From positions 62,001-126,000 of the forward strand of contig VZRS01000224.1 in the NCBI GenBank assembly GCA_013398055.1: DNA of 64,000 nucleotides, read 5' to 3'. The position numbers and the translations under genes are program-made. This stretch comes from Ifrita kowaldi (taxonomy: Eukaryota; Chordata; Aves; Passeriformes; Cinclosomatidae). The notes beneath the pieces were generated by a model, which worked only from the letters and a program-made list of their open reading frames with translations, searched no databases and had not been told where the DNA came from. Positions 1-11,800 of this stretch are shown here, one piece after another; position 1 is the stretch's first letter; every line of letters begins with the position of its first letter.

Positions 1-365
1 AGCTGCAGACATGCCTTCAGAAACTCCCAGTAATATTTACTCTACATGCCATGGCAACCAAGTTTTTGTGGCTGTGTCTACCCCTGGTGTGTGCCCTTGT
101 TTCACAGACTTGCTTTGCCACCAGTTTTGGATTGCCATGTTTCAGGCAAATCACTTCTCTAAGTGAAGGCATCCACCCTTTCCAACCTGACCTCCCACAC
201 CCAAATACTTGTGGGCTTTTCCTAATGAACCCATCCATCTTTGCTTGATAACAATTCAAACAAACATGTCAGTTCTTTGAATGGGAGGAAATATCTTTAA
301 AACATTTAGGAGTTTCAAAGCACTAGGATACCTTTGCTGAGCTAATAAATACCCAGCTGATTTAA

Positions 366-438
366 CAAAAAAAAGTCGCAAACCCCCAAAAACCCAAAAC
401 AAACCACAAAAAACCCACACAAAAAAAAATAAAAAGAG
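366..438 (+). repeat. A/C-rich low-complexity tract
   Basis: A-runs are interspersed with C-runs (aaaaaaaagtcgcaaacccccaaaaacccaaaac and on to aaaaaaaaataaaaag). It has the look of degenerate simple sequence, and no recognisable retroposon is attached. Confidence 0.8.
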
Positions 439-1842
439 GACGAGAAAATGTACATATGCAGTCAGTGATGCCTCAAATTTTTGACATCTTTGGGTAAAAA
501 TGGTGTTTTATATTCTTATTTTAGTTCCAGTTAAGAATTATTCCAAAATATTTTCGTGAAGTGGAAAAAGTAATACTCAAAAGAAATTTATGGAATATTT
601 CTGTTGGGGAGAGGCAGGAAACCATCCTTCTGTGCCTCTTGCCACATGTCACCCATAAGCATGAAAAAGGTGATAACAGTTGGGAGGAGAGGCAGAGGCA
701 TTACATTTTTCAAGTCCTCTGAAAGGCCCAGTTGCTTAGATTTGGGAGGGAGTTCACTCATGACTATTCACAGAATGCTGCCACTTGTGCTGTGAGGATT
801 TGCCTGCCGTTTCAGAAAAGTGCTTCAGTCAGAAGGCAAAGGAGAAACAGGCCTGGTGTAAACTGAATAATTTTTTTAAAGGCTTCACTGGGCAAAGGCG
901 AAAGAAAGATAGATGGTTGCTTTCAGGTGATACAGGAAGAATACTTTGCACATAAAGTCATTTGTGAAAGTTTTTTAGCAGGACTGGCTAAAGTAGTGGG
1001 ATAAACAAGATTCAGGGTTTTGTTTTGAGGGAGGAGTCCTAACTATAGTCACTACAATATGGATATGCACTTCCATAGGTTTCTTACATTGCCAGTGAAA
1101 CTTCTGTGCCAAGAATTTCTTTCTAAGGGACCTCTAATATACTGCATTATTAAAAAGAGACATTTTCCTCTGCAGGATGATGTGTTTCAACAAACTGAAA
1201 AACACAAATCTAAATACCTCTTTTCATACAAGAGTAATCTGATGGCTCAGAAGAAAATGTGGTTTTTCCATGTCTTAAAATGCTCTGTGAACCTTACTAA
1301 TATATTTGAAACCATAAAGACAAAGCTATATTAAATAATTTGCAGGCTAAAAATACCTCTTTATTATCCAATATTTGCAGAGAGGAGGAACCTTAATGGA
1401 TAATTTTTTATCTATTCATTATTATTGCTGCTGGTTTTTTTACTGCTGTTACTGCTGTATTGTTATTTCAGAGTCTATTTTAAACCACAGTCAAGGCTGA
1501 GGTTTCACTGTAATTTGTATAAGTGATCCATAAAATCTACATAATAGATTACTGTCACTGCAATACATTAGAGCTTGCATGGAGGGAAAGGCTCTGCGTA
1601 TTGAATGCTTTCTCAAAGGAGTAGGGAGGATGTTTAGGAATAAAGTGTGAGCAAGCCTCCTGCTCCCATGGCACATCTCTGTGGTGGCACAGAGGCCAGC
1701 TGGGACAGCCTGGCAGGTAACACTTTCTTCTGAGGTTTTTCAGTCCTTAAAAAGCTGTGTTTATTGTACACTTGTACTAAGGCAGAGAAATAGGGATCTT
1801 CTCTGCACATCTGAACACATCCCAAGATATTTAAAAGGACAT

Positions 1843-2117
1843 GTAGTGATAGGGTACAGGGGAATGTCTTTAAACTGAAAGAGGGTGGCTTTAGATTAGA
1901 TATTAGGAAGAACTTTTTCACTCTGGAAGTAGTGAGACACTGGCACAGCTTGCCCAGAGAAGTCATTGATTCCCCATCCCTGGAAGTGTTCCAAGGCCAG
2001 GCTAAATGGGGTTTTGAGCAATCTGGTCTGGTGGAAGGTGTCCCTGCCCATGGCAGGGATGTTGGAACAGGATGATGTTTAAGGTCCCTTCCAATCCAAA
2101 CCATTCTATGATTCTCT
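1843..2117 (+). mobile_element. CR1 LINE, 3' end fragment
   Basis: This 5'-truncated CR1 retrotransposon tail is in forward orientation. Diagnostic segments are the run 'ggctttagattagatattaggaagaactttttcac', 'cactggcacagcttgcccagagaagtcat', 'ccatccctggaagtgttc', and the terminal 'aaggtcccttccaatccaaacc' followed by ATTCTATGATTCT at 2103-2115. This matches the avian CR1 3'UTR pattern, and no flanking target duplication is seen, as usual for CR1. It keeps most of the consensus, so it is moderately old. The reading frame on its opposite strand (1634-2104) is a by-product of the repeat. Confidence 0.92.
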
Positions 2118-2805
2118 ACTAAGCCTGGGATTTCAGTCAGAGCAGGGTCTTCTCAAGGGCTTAACCTCTTTTTTTATTGGCTATGAAATTCCTTTTCATC
2201 AATATATGTCTTTCAGTGGGCTGCTGCCACATCGAGTCAGTGTGTGCCATGTCTCTGGTTTGAAGGGATTGTGGTAGCAAAAATGCACTGGAGCAGGGGA
2301 ACGGGAGAAATGTGCCTGTCCTTGCTGTGCACATTGATGTCAAGAAACAGCTTGGAGAGCTTTGTGGAAGGGAAGAAGCTCCCAGACACTGTGGCATAGG
2401 CAGCCACTTCAGTGCTAATTATTCACCCAAAAGTGTTAAGGTAGATAGCTTCTTCCATGAATCTGTTTCTCTCTGTGGGAGCCAGGTGAGACCAAAGCAG
2501 AACTAAGCCAACCAAACCACTTGGCTCTTTCCTTGCTGCCAAACCTTTGATGCTAACGCACTGAGAGTTTTGCATTCTCCAGTGGGAGGTTACAGAAAAC
2601 CAAATTCCCCTTGTTCAGGGATAGGTCAGGGCCATGGCAGTGTTACAGCCCCTTAGTCTCCATGGCAAGAAAAACAAGGAGCGAAAAAGAGAAACTTGGT
2701 TCCAAACCATCATGGCTCTGATGCCGATACTTCAAATCAGAGCATATAGCAAGGCCAGCTTAATTTCATGCTCAGCCTTAGGTCACATAAAACCCTTGCC
2801 TCTAG

Positions 2806-2943
2806 GTCTGTGAGCTGAGCTCAGCTGGTCAGACCGTGGTGCTAACAGCAGGGTCGGGGGTTCAATCCCTCTATGGGCCATTTATTTAAGAGTTGGACTT
2901 GATGATCTTTGCGGGTCCCTTCCAACACAGAATATTCTGTGAA
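2806..2943 (+). mobile_element. TguSINE1-type SINE (tRNA-Ile head, CR1 tail)
   Basis: This is a composite short retroposon. Its 5' part resembles tRNA-Ile: an A-box-like TGAGCTCAGCTGG (2811-2823), GTGGTGCTAAC over the anticodon region, and an exact B box GGTTCAATCCC (2869-2879) followed by TATGGGCCA. A linker leads into a CR1-like 3' tail 'gttggacttgatgatctttgcgggtcccttccaacacag' and a short terminal AATATTCTGTGA. This architecture is that of TguSINE1, a family described from the zebra finch genome and known from songbirds, moved by CR1 proteins. The family assignment is from memory. The tRNA part is too diverged to be a functional tRNA gene. Confidence 0.85.
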
Positions 2944-5250
2944 TATGTTATATAAAATCCCCAAATCCCTGTTAATCCTCATGAACACCTCTCTGACACA
3001 GGTGAATAACATTTCCTGTTCCTGGGTGGAAAAGCTGTAGTATGGAGATTAATCCCTAACCATGCAGACAGAGTGAAGTAAGATTAAAACTGCAAGCACT
3101 TTTCCAGCCTACCCATCTCTGAAGTCCAGAATCTCTGGGTTTACCTACTGCCACGAGTCCAAATATTTGCAGCTTTGGTTTAACTCCTAAGGGTGTCAAA
3201 TGAATCTACTGTCTGTATGATGTTTCCGAATGAGAATTTGTGTCTGTTTTATTTCCAAGCTGATACAAAGGGCTCCTTTCTACTCGAACCTGCTACATCC
3301 AGATTTGCCTCCTTTCGGTATGCATCAAAGGCCGCCAGGAAACCCTGAGACAGATTGAGAGATCCTTGGTGACTTGGTAAGGCTGGAGATCAACCTGCCC
3401 TGGAGGTGAATCCCATCTGCAGCAGCAGAGCCTCCATGGAGACAGGACATGCCCTGCCACAGCCACACAAACCTGGTCTCACCGTACGCCAAAGCACAGT
3501 GGAGACCCCCTGGTCCTCTTCCAGCACAACCACATGCATGGCCACTAAAGGAGTTGTTGCTGCTTTCTTGGGTAACCAGAAACAGAAAAAAAGCCCCCAA
3601 AAAACCCGGAGAAGTGACAAGAATTGTCCATCTGCGTTTTTTAAAAAGTTGCTCCTAACACAGCTTCAGCAAATTCATGTTGGACACACACGTGTATTTC
3701 CCAACAAAAGCAGAGAAAATATTTAGAGCACAGTCCAGTGCTCAGCTGGTATACTGGAGAAGTTTGACAGACAACAGTATCACACCCTTCTGGTTTCACT
3801 GTGAGACCTTGGCAATGCTGCGTTGTTTGAAATATTGCCTGTGTCCTAATAAAAAAAAGGAACAACAGACCCTACTCCAGCCATTGTTAAAGGTGTTTAT
3901 TTTTCAGTCCCTTGGACACTATCCACAGATCAGACACCAAAAGCTCAGTGTTCACTGTTACATCCGCAGGCTCTTTTCAGGTCCTCAGCTCACGTCTGTG
4001 TTTCCTTCTCATCATTGGGCCTCTTGGGTTGTTTTTCTGCCCTGGATGTCAAGGCAGTTTCTGACAGGGAAGAAACACCATGATGTCCAGTCTGATGATG
4101 GAATTCTGCGGACCTGGGAGTGTACACATTAACTAGCCACACAGAAGATATTCTGGAAAATGACCGTGAATCCCTTTCTGGCAATCTGGGTGACACCATA
4201 GGCATGGTGTTCACTCTTCACTAAGATGGTATGTTAGCTATGATCCTTACAAGACCCAGAGGCAAAGAAACAAGATCAACAATGATGAAGCAAGGATAAT
4301 GAAATATATCAGCTAAGGGTTGATCAGAAAAACTTATCTTCACTTGGGAGCCAGCCACCTGGAGCCAGAACTCCACGGCTCTGTCTCTTACTCTCTTTTT
4401 CTTCCCATGTTCACGTGGGACAAACAAGTCTATAATGTTCAGCAATAAAGTTTTGCTCTGTTTGAAACCTGGGTATACCAGACATGGGATATAGCTGCCA
4501 GTGACACCTGAATTGCAGTAAATTCTGACCAAAAACCTGATACAAGACAGAGTTGACAGCGAATGAAGGGAAGGGCAAAGAATCCCAATCCTTGTATTTG
4601 CTGGCAGCTGAAAAGGCAGCAGACGTCTTCATAAAACAGCTTTGCCCCTCCTGGGCTGACACGGCGCTGTCAGATTGAAAGGGCACGAACGCCAACTGTG
4701 CTGCCCGACATGCTTCAGCAGGGGGAAATGCTGCAGCCTGTGTTTGGCAGCGTGATTTGCTGTCAGAGAATTTCATAGCCTTGGGGTGCAATTACCAAAA
4801 GCTCTGGCGCCTGCTGTGTTCAATCTGTGCTTTGGTACAATCGATGGGTGGGTACCCCAGGAGCACCCAGCAAGGACAGGAGGATGACAGTGTGTGGCAA
4901 CCATCCCACCCCATGCGGAGCCAGCACTGGGATGTGGACATGGTGCAGGGAACGTGGAGCAGGCAGTGGGAGCAGTGGGCCAGGTTTGGCCCAGGTGGCT
5001 GCTAAGCCTCACCAGCTGCATGCACAACTGGAACAGAGGGAATGAATAATGAATGTATGCAATAAAGCCAGCTTGAAGGTAAAAGAGGAATGGGAGGGCA
5101 GAATGGGGTCTGGAAATCTTCCAGGGGAAGGGGTTTTAATCTGTGGATTTTGTTTTATTTGAAGGACTCTGATCCTCAGGTGAGAAACAGATAAGGGATC
5201 TGCAAGGTTTCACGCAGGCACTGTGCATGTGAAGCAAATTGTCATCCCAT

Positions 5251-5656
5251 CCATCTGTACTGGTTTTGGCAGGAATAGCGTAAATTCTCTTCTAAGTAGC
5301 TGGTACAGTGCTGAGTTTTGGGTTTAGTATGAGAATAATGTTGATAACCTGCTGAAGTTTTGGTTGTTGCTGAGCAGTGCTCACCCTAAGCCAAGGACAT
5401 CTCAGTGTCCCATGCTCTGCCGTGGGCAGGTGCACGAGAGGCTGGGAGGGAGCATGGCCAGGACAGATGACCTGAACTCTCCAAAGGGATGTTCCATACC
5501 ATAGAATGTCATGCCCAGTATGTAAACTGGGGAGCTGTCTGGAAAGGACTAATTGCTGCTCAGGGCCTGTCTGTACATTTGTAAGAAGGTGGTAACCAAT
5601 TTTACTGTACATTACTTTCTTTTGGGGTTTATTCCTTTCTCTATCTCTGTCTCCTT

Positions 5657-5688
<32 letters not shown>

Positions 5689-5834
5689 GTTTACTTTGTT
5701 TCAATTACTAAACAGTTCTTATCTCAAGATAAGAACTTGGGTTTTACCTTTTTCCAATTCTCCCAATCCCACCAGGGTGGGAGCAGTTGAGTGAGCGAGC
5801 AGCTGGTAGCACTTGGTTAAACCACAGCACCATC
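5251..5834 (+). mobile_element. Solo LTR of an avian ERVL-type endogenous retrovirus, with 5-bp target duplication
   Basis: The LTR spans 5256-5829 (574 bp). It begins TGTACTGGTTTTGGCAGGAA and ends GGTTAAACCACAGCA, so it has TG...CA termini. It is flanked on both sides by CCATC (5251-5255 and 5830-5834), a perfect 5-bp target duplication, the length usual for ERVL. Internal landmarks match, from memory, an abundant bird ERVL LTR: 'gagaataatgttgataacctgctgaag', 'ctaagccaaggacatctcagtg', 'ccaaagggatgttccataccatag', 'ttcttatctcaa' and 'gagtgagcgagcagctgg'. The polyadenylation motif of the R region appears degraded (ACTAAA). No gag, pol or env sequence is present, which indicates LTR-LTR recombination. 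The exact family name (such as a TguLTRL subfamily) is not certain. Confidence 0.93.
5658..5688 (+). repeat. (TCA)n microsatellite inside the ERVL LTR
   Basis: There are ten uninterrupted TCA units plus one base, in the R/U5 part of the solo LTR. As I recall the family consensus, this position has an ATT-type repeat, so the TCA array probably arose by mutation and expansion after insertion. It is likely to vary in length between individuals. Confidence 0.95.
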
Positions 5835-8800
5835 CCAGCTGCTGGGCTCACAGATTTGGTTCCTGCTGCCCACCGGTGGAGTGAACAAGCTTTGAAGTGA
5901 GAGCTGTGCTTGCCCTAAACTGGGATATCGCTGAGTTGTAGCTACAACATGAGGCTTGTCAAAGGGTCTCTGCTTTAAGCTCGTCAGAAGCAGCAGATCC
6001 ACGGAGGTCCTATCAGCTAACCTGGCCTTTTATATGTGCCAGGACTCCTGGGAAGACATGAAGACAATGCCATAAATGAGACTTGGCTTTCTTTTACATC
6101 CTGCAAGGAGGACTCAGGATTAAGATAATTCCACTCCATCTTGTGTTCAGGTTCTCAGTTCCTCTGTGCACAGTTCTAGGCTCGCTTAAAAGCACTCAGA
6201 AAATAACATATTGGAATACATGTCAGATATTTTTAATCTGAGACCTTGGGAAATGTATGCAAAATAAAAATTTAAAAACCTCAAACATGTAGTTCAGTTT
6301 GCTTGCTTATGAAATCTCAGTGGAATATTTTTCTCCATGGTCTATGAAGAGAAAAAAACATAGGAACAACTGATGATCTTTTTTTTTTAGACTTCCTTTA
6401 CTGAAAAAATCCTGCACCAATGAGTGACGTTACTAAATATAAATGCTGATCTCTACAGTGGCCACATTAACAGATTGCTAAGTTTTATGAAGCAAATGTG
6501 TCTGCACAGAGCTGCAAAGAGCAGAAGATAATGAAAACTTTGGAATCAGATAGAGGTGACCAGCAGGACCATGAGTCAGTAGTCACAGTGCGTGGAGTCA
6601 AAGCCAGCACAATCTGGAGGAACCAAAACAAACTCTGCAGTATTTTTGGAAGGGGAAGGCTGGCAAGCATAGCTTTACCTGGGCAACATGAAATGCAGCA
6701 GATGGAAGATCCTGAGGGGGAGAGAAACTCAAAGGTGGGAAATTAAGCCTCATAGTCCTTGGCAGTCAACCAGGAAGTTGAGAAAACTCAACTGAAACCG
6801 TACAACAATGGCAGCAGCTTCCCTCCTGCCCCAAACACACGCTCTGAAAGCATGCCCCGAGCCAATGAAGCAATGTGCAAAGACACGAGGGACCAGATTC
6901 AGTGGACCAGTAGCTGCATGTTTTTCACAGAACTTGCTGGGGGCTGTGGCACACAGCCAGCCTTCTCTGCTTTGGCACTGGAAAGCTTCCTCCCATGAGG
7001 AGTTCTGCTCAGACTCAGACTATCCACACAAGTTGCCAGCAGATAGGCAGAATGATCCTTGCACAGCTGACCGGTTGCTTGCAGGACAAAGCTGTTGGTT
7101 TAGAGGAGCCAGTTTTGTCTTACAGCTTCTGGAAGGCATAGATGTGGGTGAACGGCTATTTCTGCACTTGGTCACTCAGCTGGCTTCCTCAGTCAGGACA
7201 GGCTGAGATCTAAGCTAAAAGCTAACCTTTGTTGAGAATGGGGAGGGAAGAGTTACAGAACTAGGGGAGCCATGGGGGTTCAGGGATGAGCAAAACATAA
7301 ATGCATGTAGAACGCACCTGAGTCAGATATTGAAAACCGGGGCTCTGGGAAGGGAAGATGGGTAGGACAGTATCCATCCCTGGTAGGCATCCAAAACATC
7401 CAAGACAGTCAGCTTGCTCATCGTGGCTTTGACCAGTGAAATGACAATGGTGGTGAAAACAAACAGTCACCAGAGTCACCTGCTCCTCTGCATCACCTTG
7501 CTTCAGTTTCTTCCCTGTACACTGAGCTGAGGGCAAGGAACTCAATCAAAATTACTGTGGAGAGCAAATCAAGAAAAGGGTAGAACAAACTGACTGAGGG
7601 GAGGAAAGTTATTAACATGCAAGTCAATGTAGATAAGTCAGGGGGCAAGGGAAATCTGAGTTTAATTCATTTAACAGTGTGGAGATGTGTGGACCAGAGC
7701 TGACAAGAATTTAAACAAAGATGATGCCCGTGTGTTATGTGTGTTTGTGTGCTTCACATGGCAACAAGGGACAGTGAAAGAATACATATCCCTGTGGGCT
7801 CTGACATTTGCTAAAATAACTTTTCTTAACACCTTTGAGTGACCACTCCTGCACACACAGGCATTCTGCCAGTCCATCCAAAACTCCAGTTCACAGAATC
7901 AGAAAAATGCCCAGCAGATTTCTTAGAAGGAAGGTTTATGGTAACCACTTCCAGTTAAGAGCAGTTAAGCTGCATTTATTTTCTAAGTAATGTTGACTTC
8001 CTGATTTTTATGTGAAAGAGTTTTTGTTTCAAAGGCAAGCCATAAAACTATATTCCCCAGCCTCTCTTCTCAGCAACCTAAGCAATACAGTACTCCAAAT
8101 CCGTCATTGGCTGAGGTGGGGATATTTTTTCTGAAACCTGCTGTTAAAATATTGGCAGCACAAGTCTGCTTTAACATCACTGATTCCAAACAAAAGGAGA
8201 CACAGACATGAGAAGATTAAAATACTAAAAACAGGAGCATATTTTGATTTCCCAGAGAATACAAGATATGCAAGAGTTGTGTTTGCAGAGGGCTGGCAGG
8301 ATGAGGATTTGCCAAACCAGGAGCAGCTGTCATAGCAACCCCATCCAGGAAGAGAAGTGGTGTCAAGCCAGACGTCACCTGGAAGGAAATTTCCCTACTC
8401 AGAGGAACATTCAATAGAAGGAAAACTTTGGAAGCTGTTGGTCAAGGCACATACATAAAACCTGGAAGCTGCAGGCGAAGACCCCACCAGAAAGCAGTGA
8501 TGCTTCATGGAAAAGGAAATTGTTTGATAGAACCTGGTTCATAGGTTTGGCTCTGCCTTTGGCTTGCACAGGAGGCTCTTGGCAATATTACATGAGTGTC
8601 TGCCTCATTTTCCCTGTCTCTCAAATGGGGAGAGCCACTAGGCATCTTCTCAAAGTCCATTGAGCCCTGCCAATGGAAAAACTCTGCATATGCTGACATG
8701 AGTGCCAAGAAAGATGCTTAATCTTCATATAAGACTTTTATTCAGTGGGCTCCTTTGCCACCCTTGTGGGGTCCTTTTGCGTGGTCCCATGGTGTAGTGA

Positions 8801-11800
8801 TGCTAAGAGCTGCTCAGCTCAGGTTGCCTTGCTGCATGTCCTCTATTCTCTGTGTGAAGGCATAGGGCTTTTCTAGAGCCCTGCAGAGTTGCTTTCAGCA
8901 TGGACTGCCTGGGCTAGGTGAGACAAAAGGAAAGCCACGGTAAACCAGACCCACCAGAGTCCCATGCCCTGGAAGGGAACAGAGCAGGATCTGGGTGGCT
9001 CTGGTGACACATGCTGCAATGAAGAGGGTGACATCATGCTCACCAGATGGGAGACAGCATCCAGTAGGCACACCTGGCTACCTTGGGACCAAAACCATCC
9101 CCAGATCAGCCAGCCTCTAGCTCCAGCCATGCAAGGTCTCACATTTGTGCACATTTCCCTGACTGTGCTTGTAAGTGCTGTGTAGATCCTGATAACCCAG
9201 GGGTTGTATCAGCCTGTGCTCACTTTCAGTTTGTCATGCTCTGGTCCTCTTGGAATGCCAAGGCTAGTTTATCTCAATTCTCAGAGCGTACATGCCCAAG
9301 GCCATGAGCCACTGCTCAGAGAAGTCTCAATATTGTTCATTTAGCAGCTTTAATTTAGCATAGCTGAGTGTATAAGATATACTGATATGAGAAATCTGTT
9401 GCTTCCCTCTAAATTCAGCCCTTTTGTGCTGAACTGTAGGATGCTAAGAATAAGTGGGTACTTTGTCAGCAGCAGTAACATTTCAGAAGGCAGTCCAATT
9501 TTCTTCTTGCCTCCCTCAGGTTGCTCCTCCATTGCTAAAGCTCCCCTGCATGTCCCTTCCATCATTCAGCTATTTTTAGATGCCCCTTCTCCACAGGCAG
9601 TTGATCCACAAATCAAACAAAGCTATGGAATCTCCCTGTGTTACGGAGATTTTTGGAGGTTTAGTCCTGAACTGAGATCAGACGACAGCTGAGAATTCCT
9701 TGACTTTTTTCATTAGACAAGGCTCACAAGACAGAGCCCATGCTGTGCCTATAATCCAAAGTCTCCTTAAGAAACCTCAAGTTCTGTCAGGTCCCAGAAA
9801 AGAAACATCCTCAGGCCTTAGGAATAATAATGCAACGGGGCCTATCATCCAAAAGCCAGCTCTCATGTTCTGTGCAAAAAGCATAGGTTTCTACCAGATT
9901 CTAATTTTTATATTGGTGAAGTCAACAGCTACATCCTTGAAGCATTGCAGGAGCATACTTAACATGTTTATGGCCATTTTCTGTTTAACTTGTACTAATT
10001 TTTGATACAGGAGTGTTCTAAGAAGCCAAGAGATAAAAGGGAACTGACATAACTGACAATGTGGGAAAGTCATTACTATATCCTTCAGCTACTTGAGGTG
10101 ACATTGTTTCCCTACAAAACAAATTGCTTATCATAGATTCCATTCCTCAGGAGACAGTAAACAGTTGCCACAACGCATGCCTCATAGGCACTAAAAGGGT
10201 CTTCAGGACATTTTTCAGCCTCATTTGCTTTTTGGAGAGGAAGATCTTTTATTATACAATTAAGCCTGAGCAACATAGAAGTGTTTCTTTTTCCTTTTTT
10301 AACCCATTAAGAAAACAAAGGTGGCTGTAGTGCTCAGTGGAGATTCAGAAAATTGAATTAGTAAGGAGCTTGGTGAGAGGTAAAAGATGCAAAGCCAGAG
10401 GTAAGTAGGCAGGAAAAAAAAATAGTGCTAATATGGAAAATGTTTCCTCCTTGTTGGGAGGATGACATCTTTTTGTGGTGTCCTGAAGCTCAGCTGGTAG
10501 TCAGGGCAGTTAGGTTGGCAGTCAGAGCCCAAGGCTATCCCCTTTCCAGTTTAGCTGCTGTCAGAAATGCCGTCCAAGGTGTGCAGAAAAGTCATCAATC
10601 ACTTGTCTTATTTGCTCATCTTATAAGCTCAGTGGTCTACAGTCATCAGGTGTCAGGTACCCTGGCCTCTCTTTGAGCCCGTGATGTAAAGGAGAAAAAC
10701 AAAGATCTCCAGTTTAACCACTGCTCCTGAGATCTCTTCCCATCCACAGTGTTGTAGCTGGTTAAAGTATCAGCATGAGGGAGCAACACCTGTGCTACTT
10801 AAAACACTGGACAGCTTAAAACCACCTGCCCCAGAAGCTGGGTTGTGAACTGCTGTATAGCTTGAGCAACATATTTAGGGTCTGCCAGCACCTTCACTCT
10901 GAAATGCCATGAAAGGAAATAAACGTTCAGATTGACTGAAATGGCTCCAAGCAGCTCAGAACATTTTGTAATTGTGCTGAGGCAGCTCTGAATAGTCCTG
11001 CTGTCTGAGAGGCAATGAAAAAGGAATAGCAGGCTTTGCTTCTAAGTACATTTACTTCTTGACTGTTGAAATCATCTATCTGAATGAGGTACCGGTAGCG
11101 ATGTTTTCTAATTATGTAGGCCAGTGAAGCACCCAGCACTGAGTGCTGCATTCACAGGAGTTTTACTGTGGCTCCCAAAGGAAGCTGCATATGAAATAGG
11201 CTGCTGAATCTTTTGTAAAAAGCATTTGACTTTTTTCAAAAAAACAGTCCTAAAATGTCCAGGTATGGAGCGACAGTGTACCAGTGAATACAATGGCTTC
11301 CACCAGGAAGATCAATGTCTTGTAGGAGTAAAAAATGGAAAGGAAGGAAGAATGGAGAAGTGCAAGGCTTAATAAACATTTAATTAGACCTCAATCTTCC
11401 TAATATTGGGTAAGCTGGAAACAAAACCACGTCTATTACCTGGAACAGAAATTACTGAAAAACAATCTGCTGATATACATGTTTGGAATTTCTATACCAG
11501 TTATTTTCATACAAGTGCCTAAGTTTTCATATCAACATTGCTTAAAAACAAGTTTTCAGCTTATATGACTTGCTGACAGCTATCATTTTTCAGCAGTTTC
11601 TGTCTAGTCATCTGTTAGGTCTCTGATTGCTGGTTTGATAGCTGCAAGTTAAGCATAGCTACACTGCAAGTCACAGGTCACACAAAATCAGCTTCTGGAA
11701 AGGTATGCTTCAGTGATCTGGCTCCATTAGCTAAAATATCTTTCAGATCCTCCTTGAGAGTCAGGCTGGCCTAGAAAGCTGCCCTATAATTCACATTCCT

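Noticed and set aside
1634..2104. 156-codon minus-strand reading frame
   Set aside because: It lies mostly on the antisense strand of a CR1 3' end (1843-2117), so it is a repeat by-product.
2806..2880. Possible functional tRNA-Ile gene
   Set aside because: The acceptor stem and anticodon arm do not pair properly, and the segment continues directly into a CR1 tail, so it is the head of a SINE.
3325..3726. Overlapping reading frames on both strands, possible exon
   Set aside because: No frame gives a recognisable protein, and no acceptor/donor pair with a supported reading frame could be matched to it.
5058..5068. Plus-strand AATAAA as the 3' end of a gene
   Set aside because: No supported coding exon lies upstream on that strand, and the hexamer is common by chance in AT-rich DNA.
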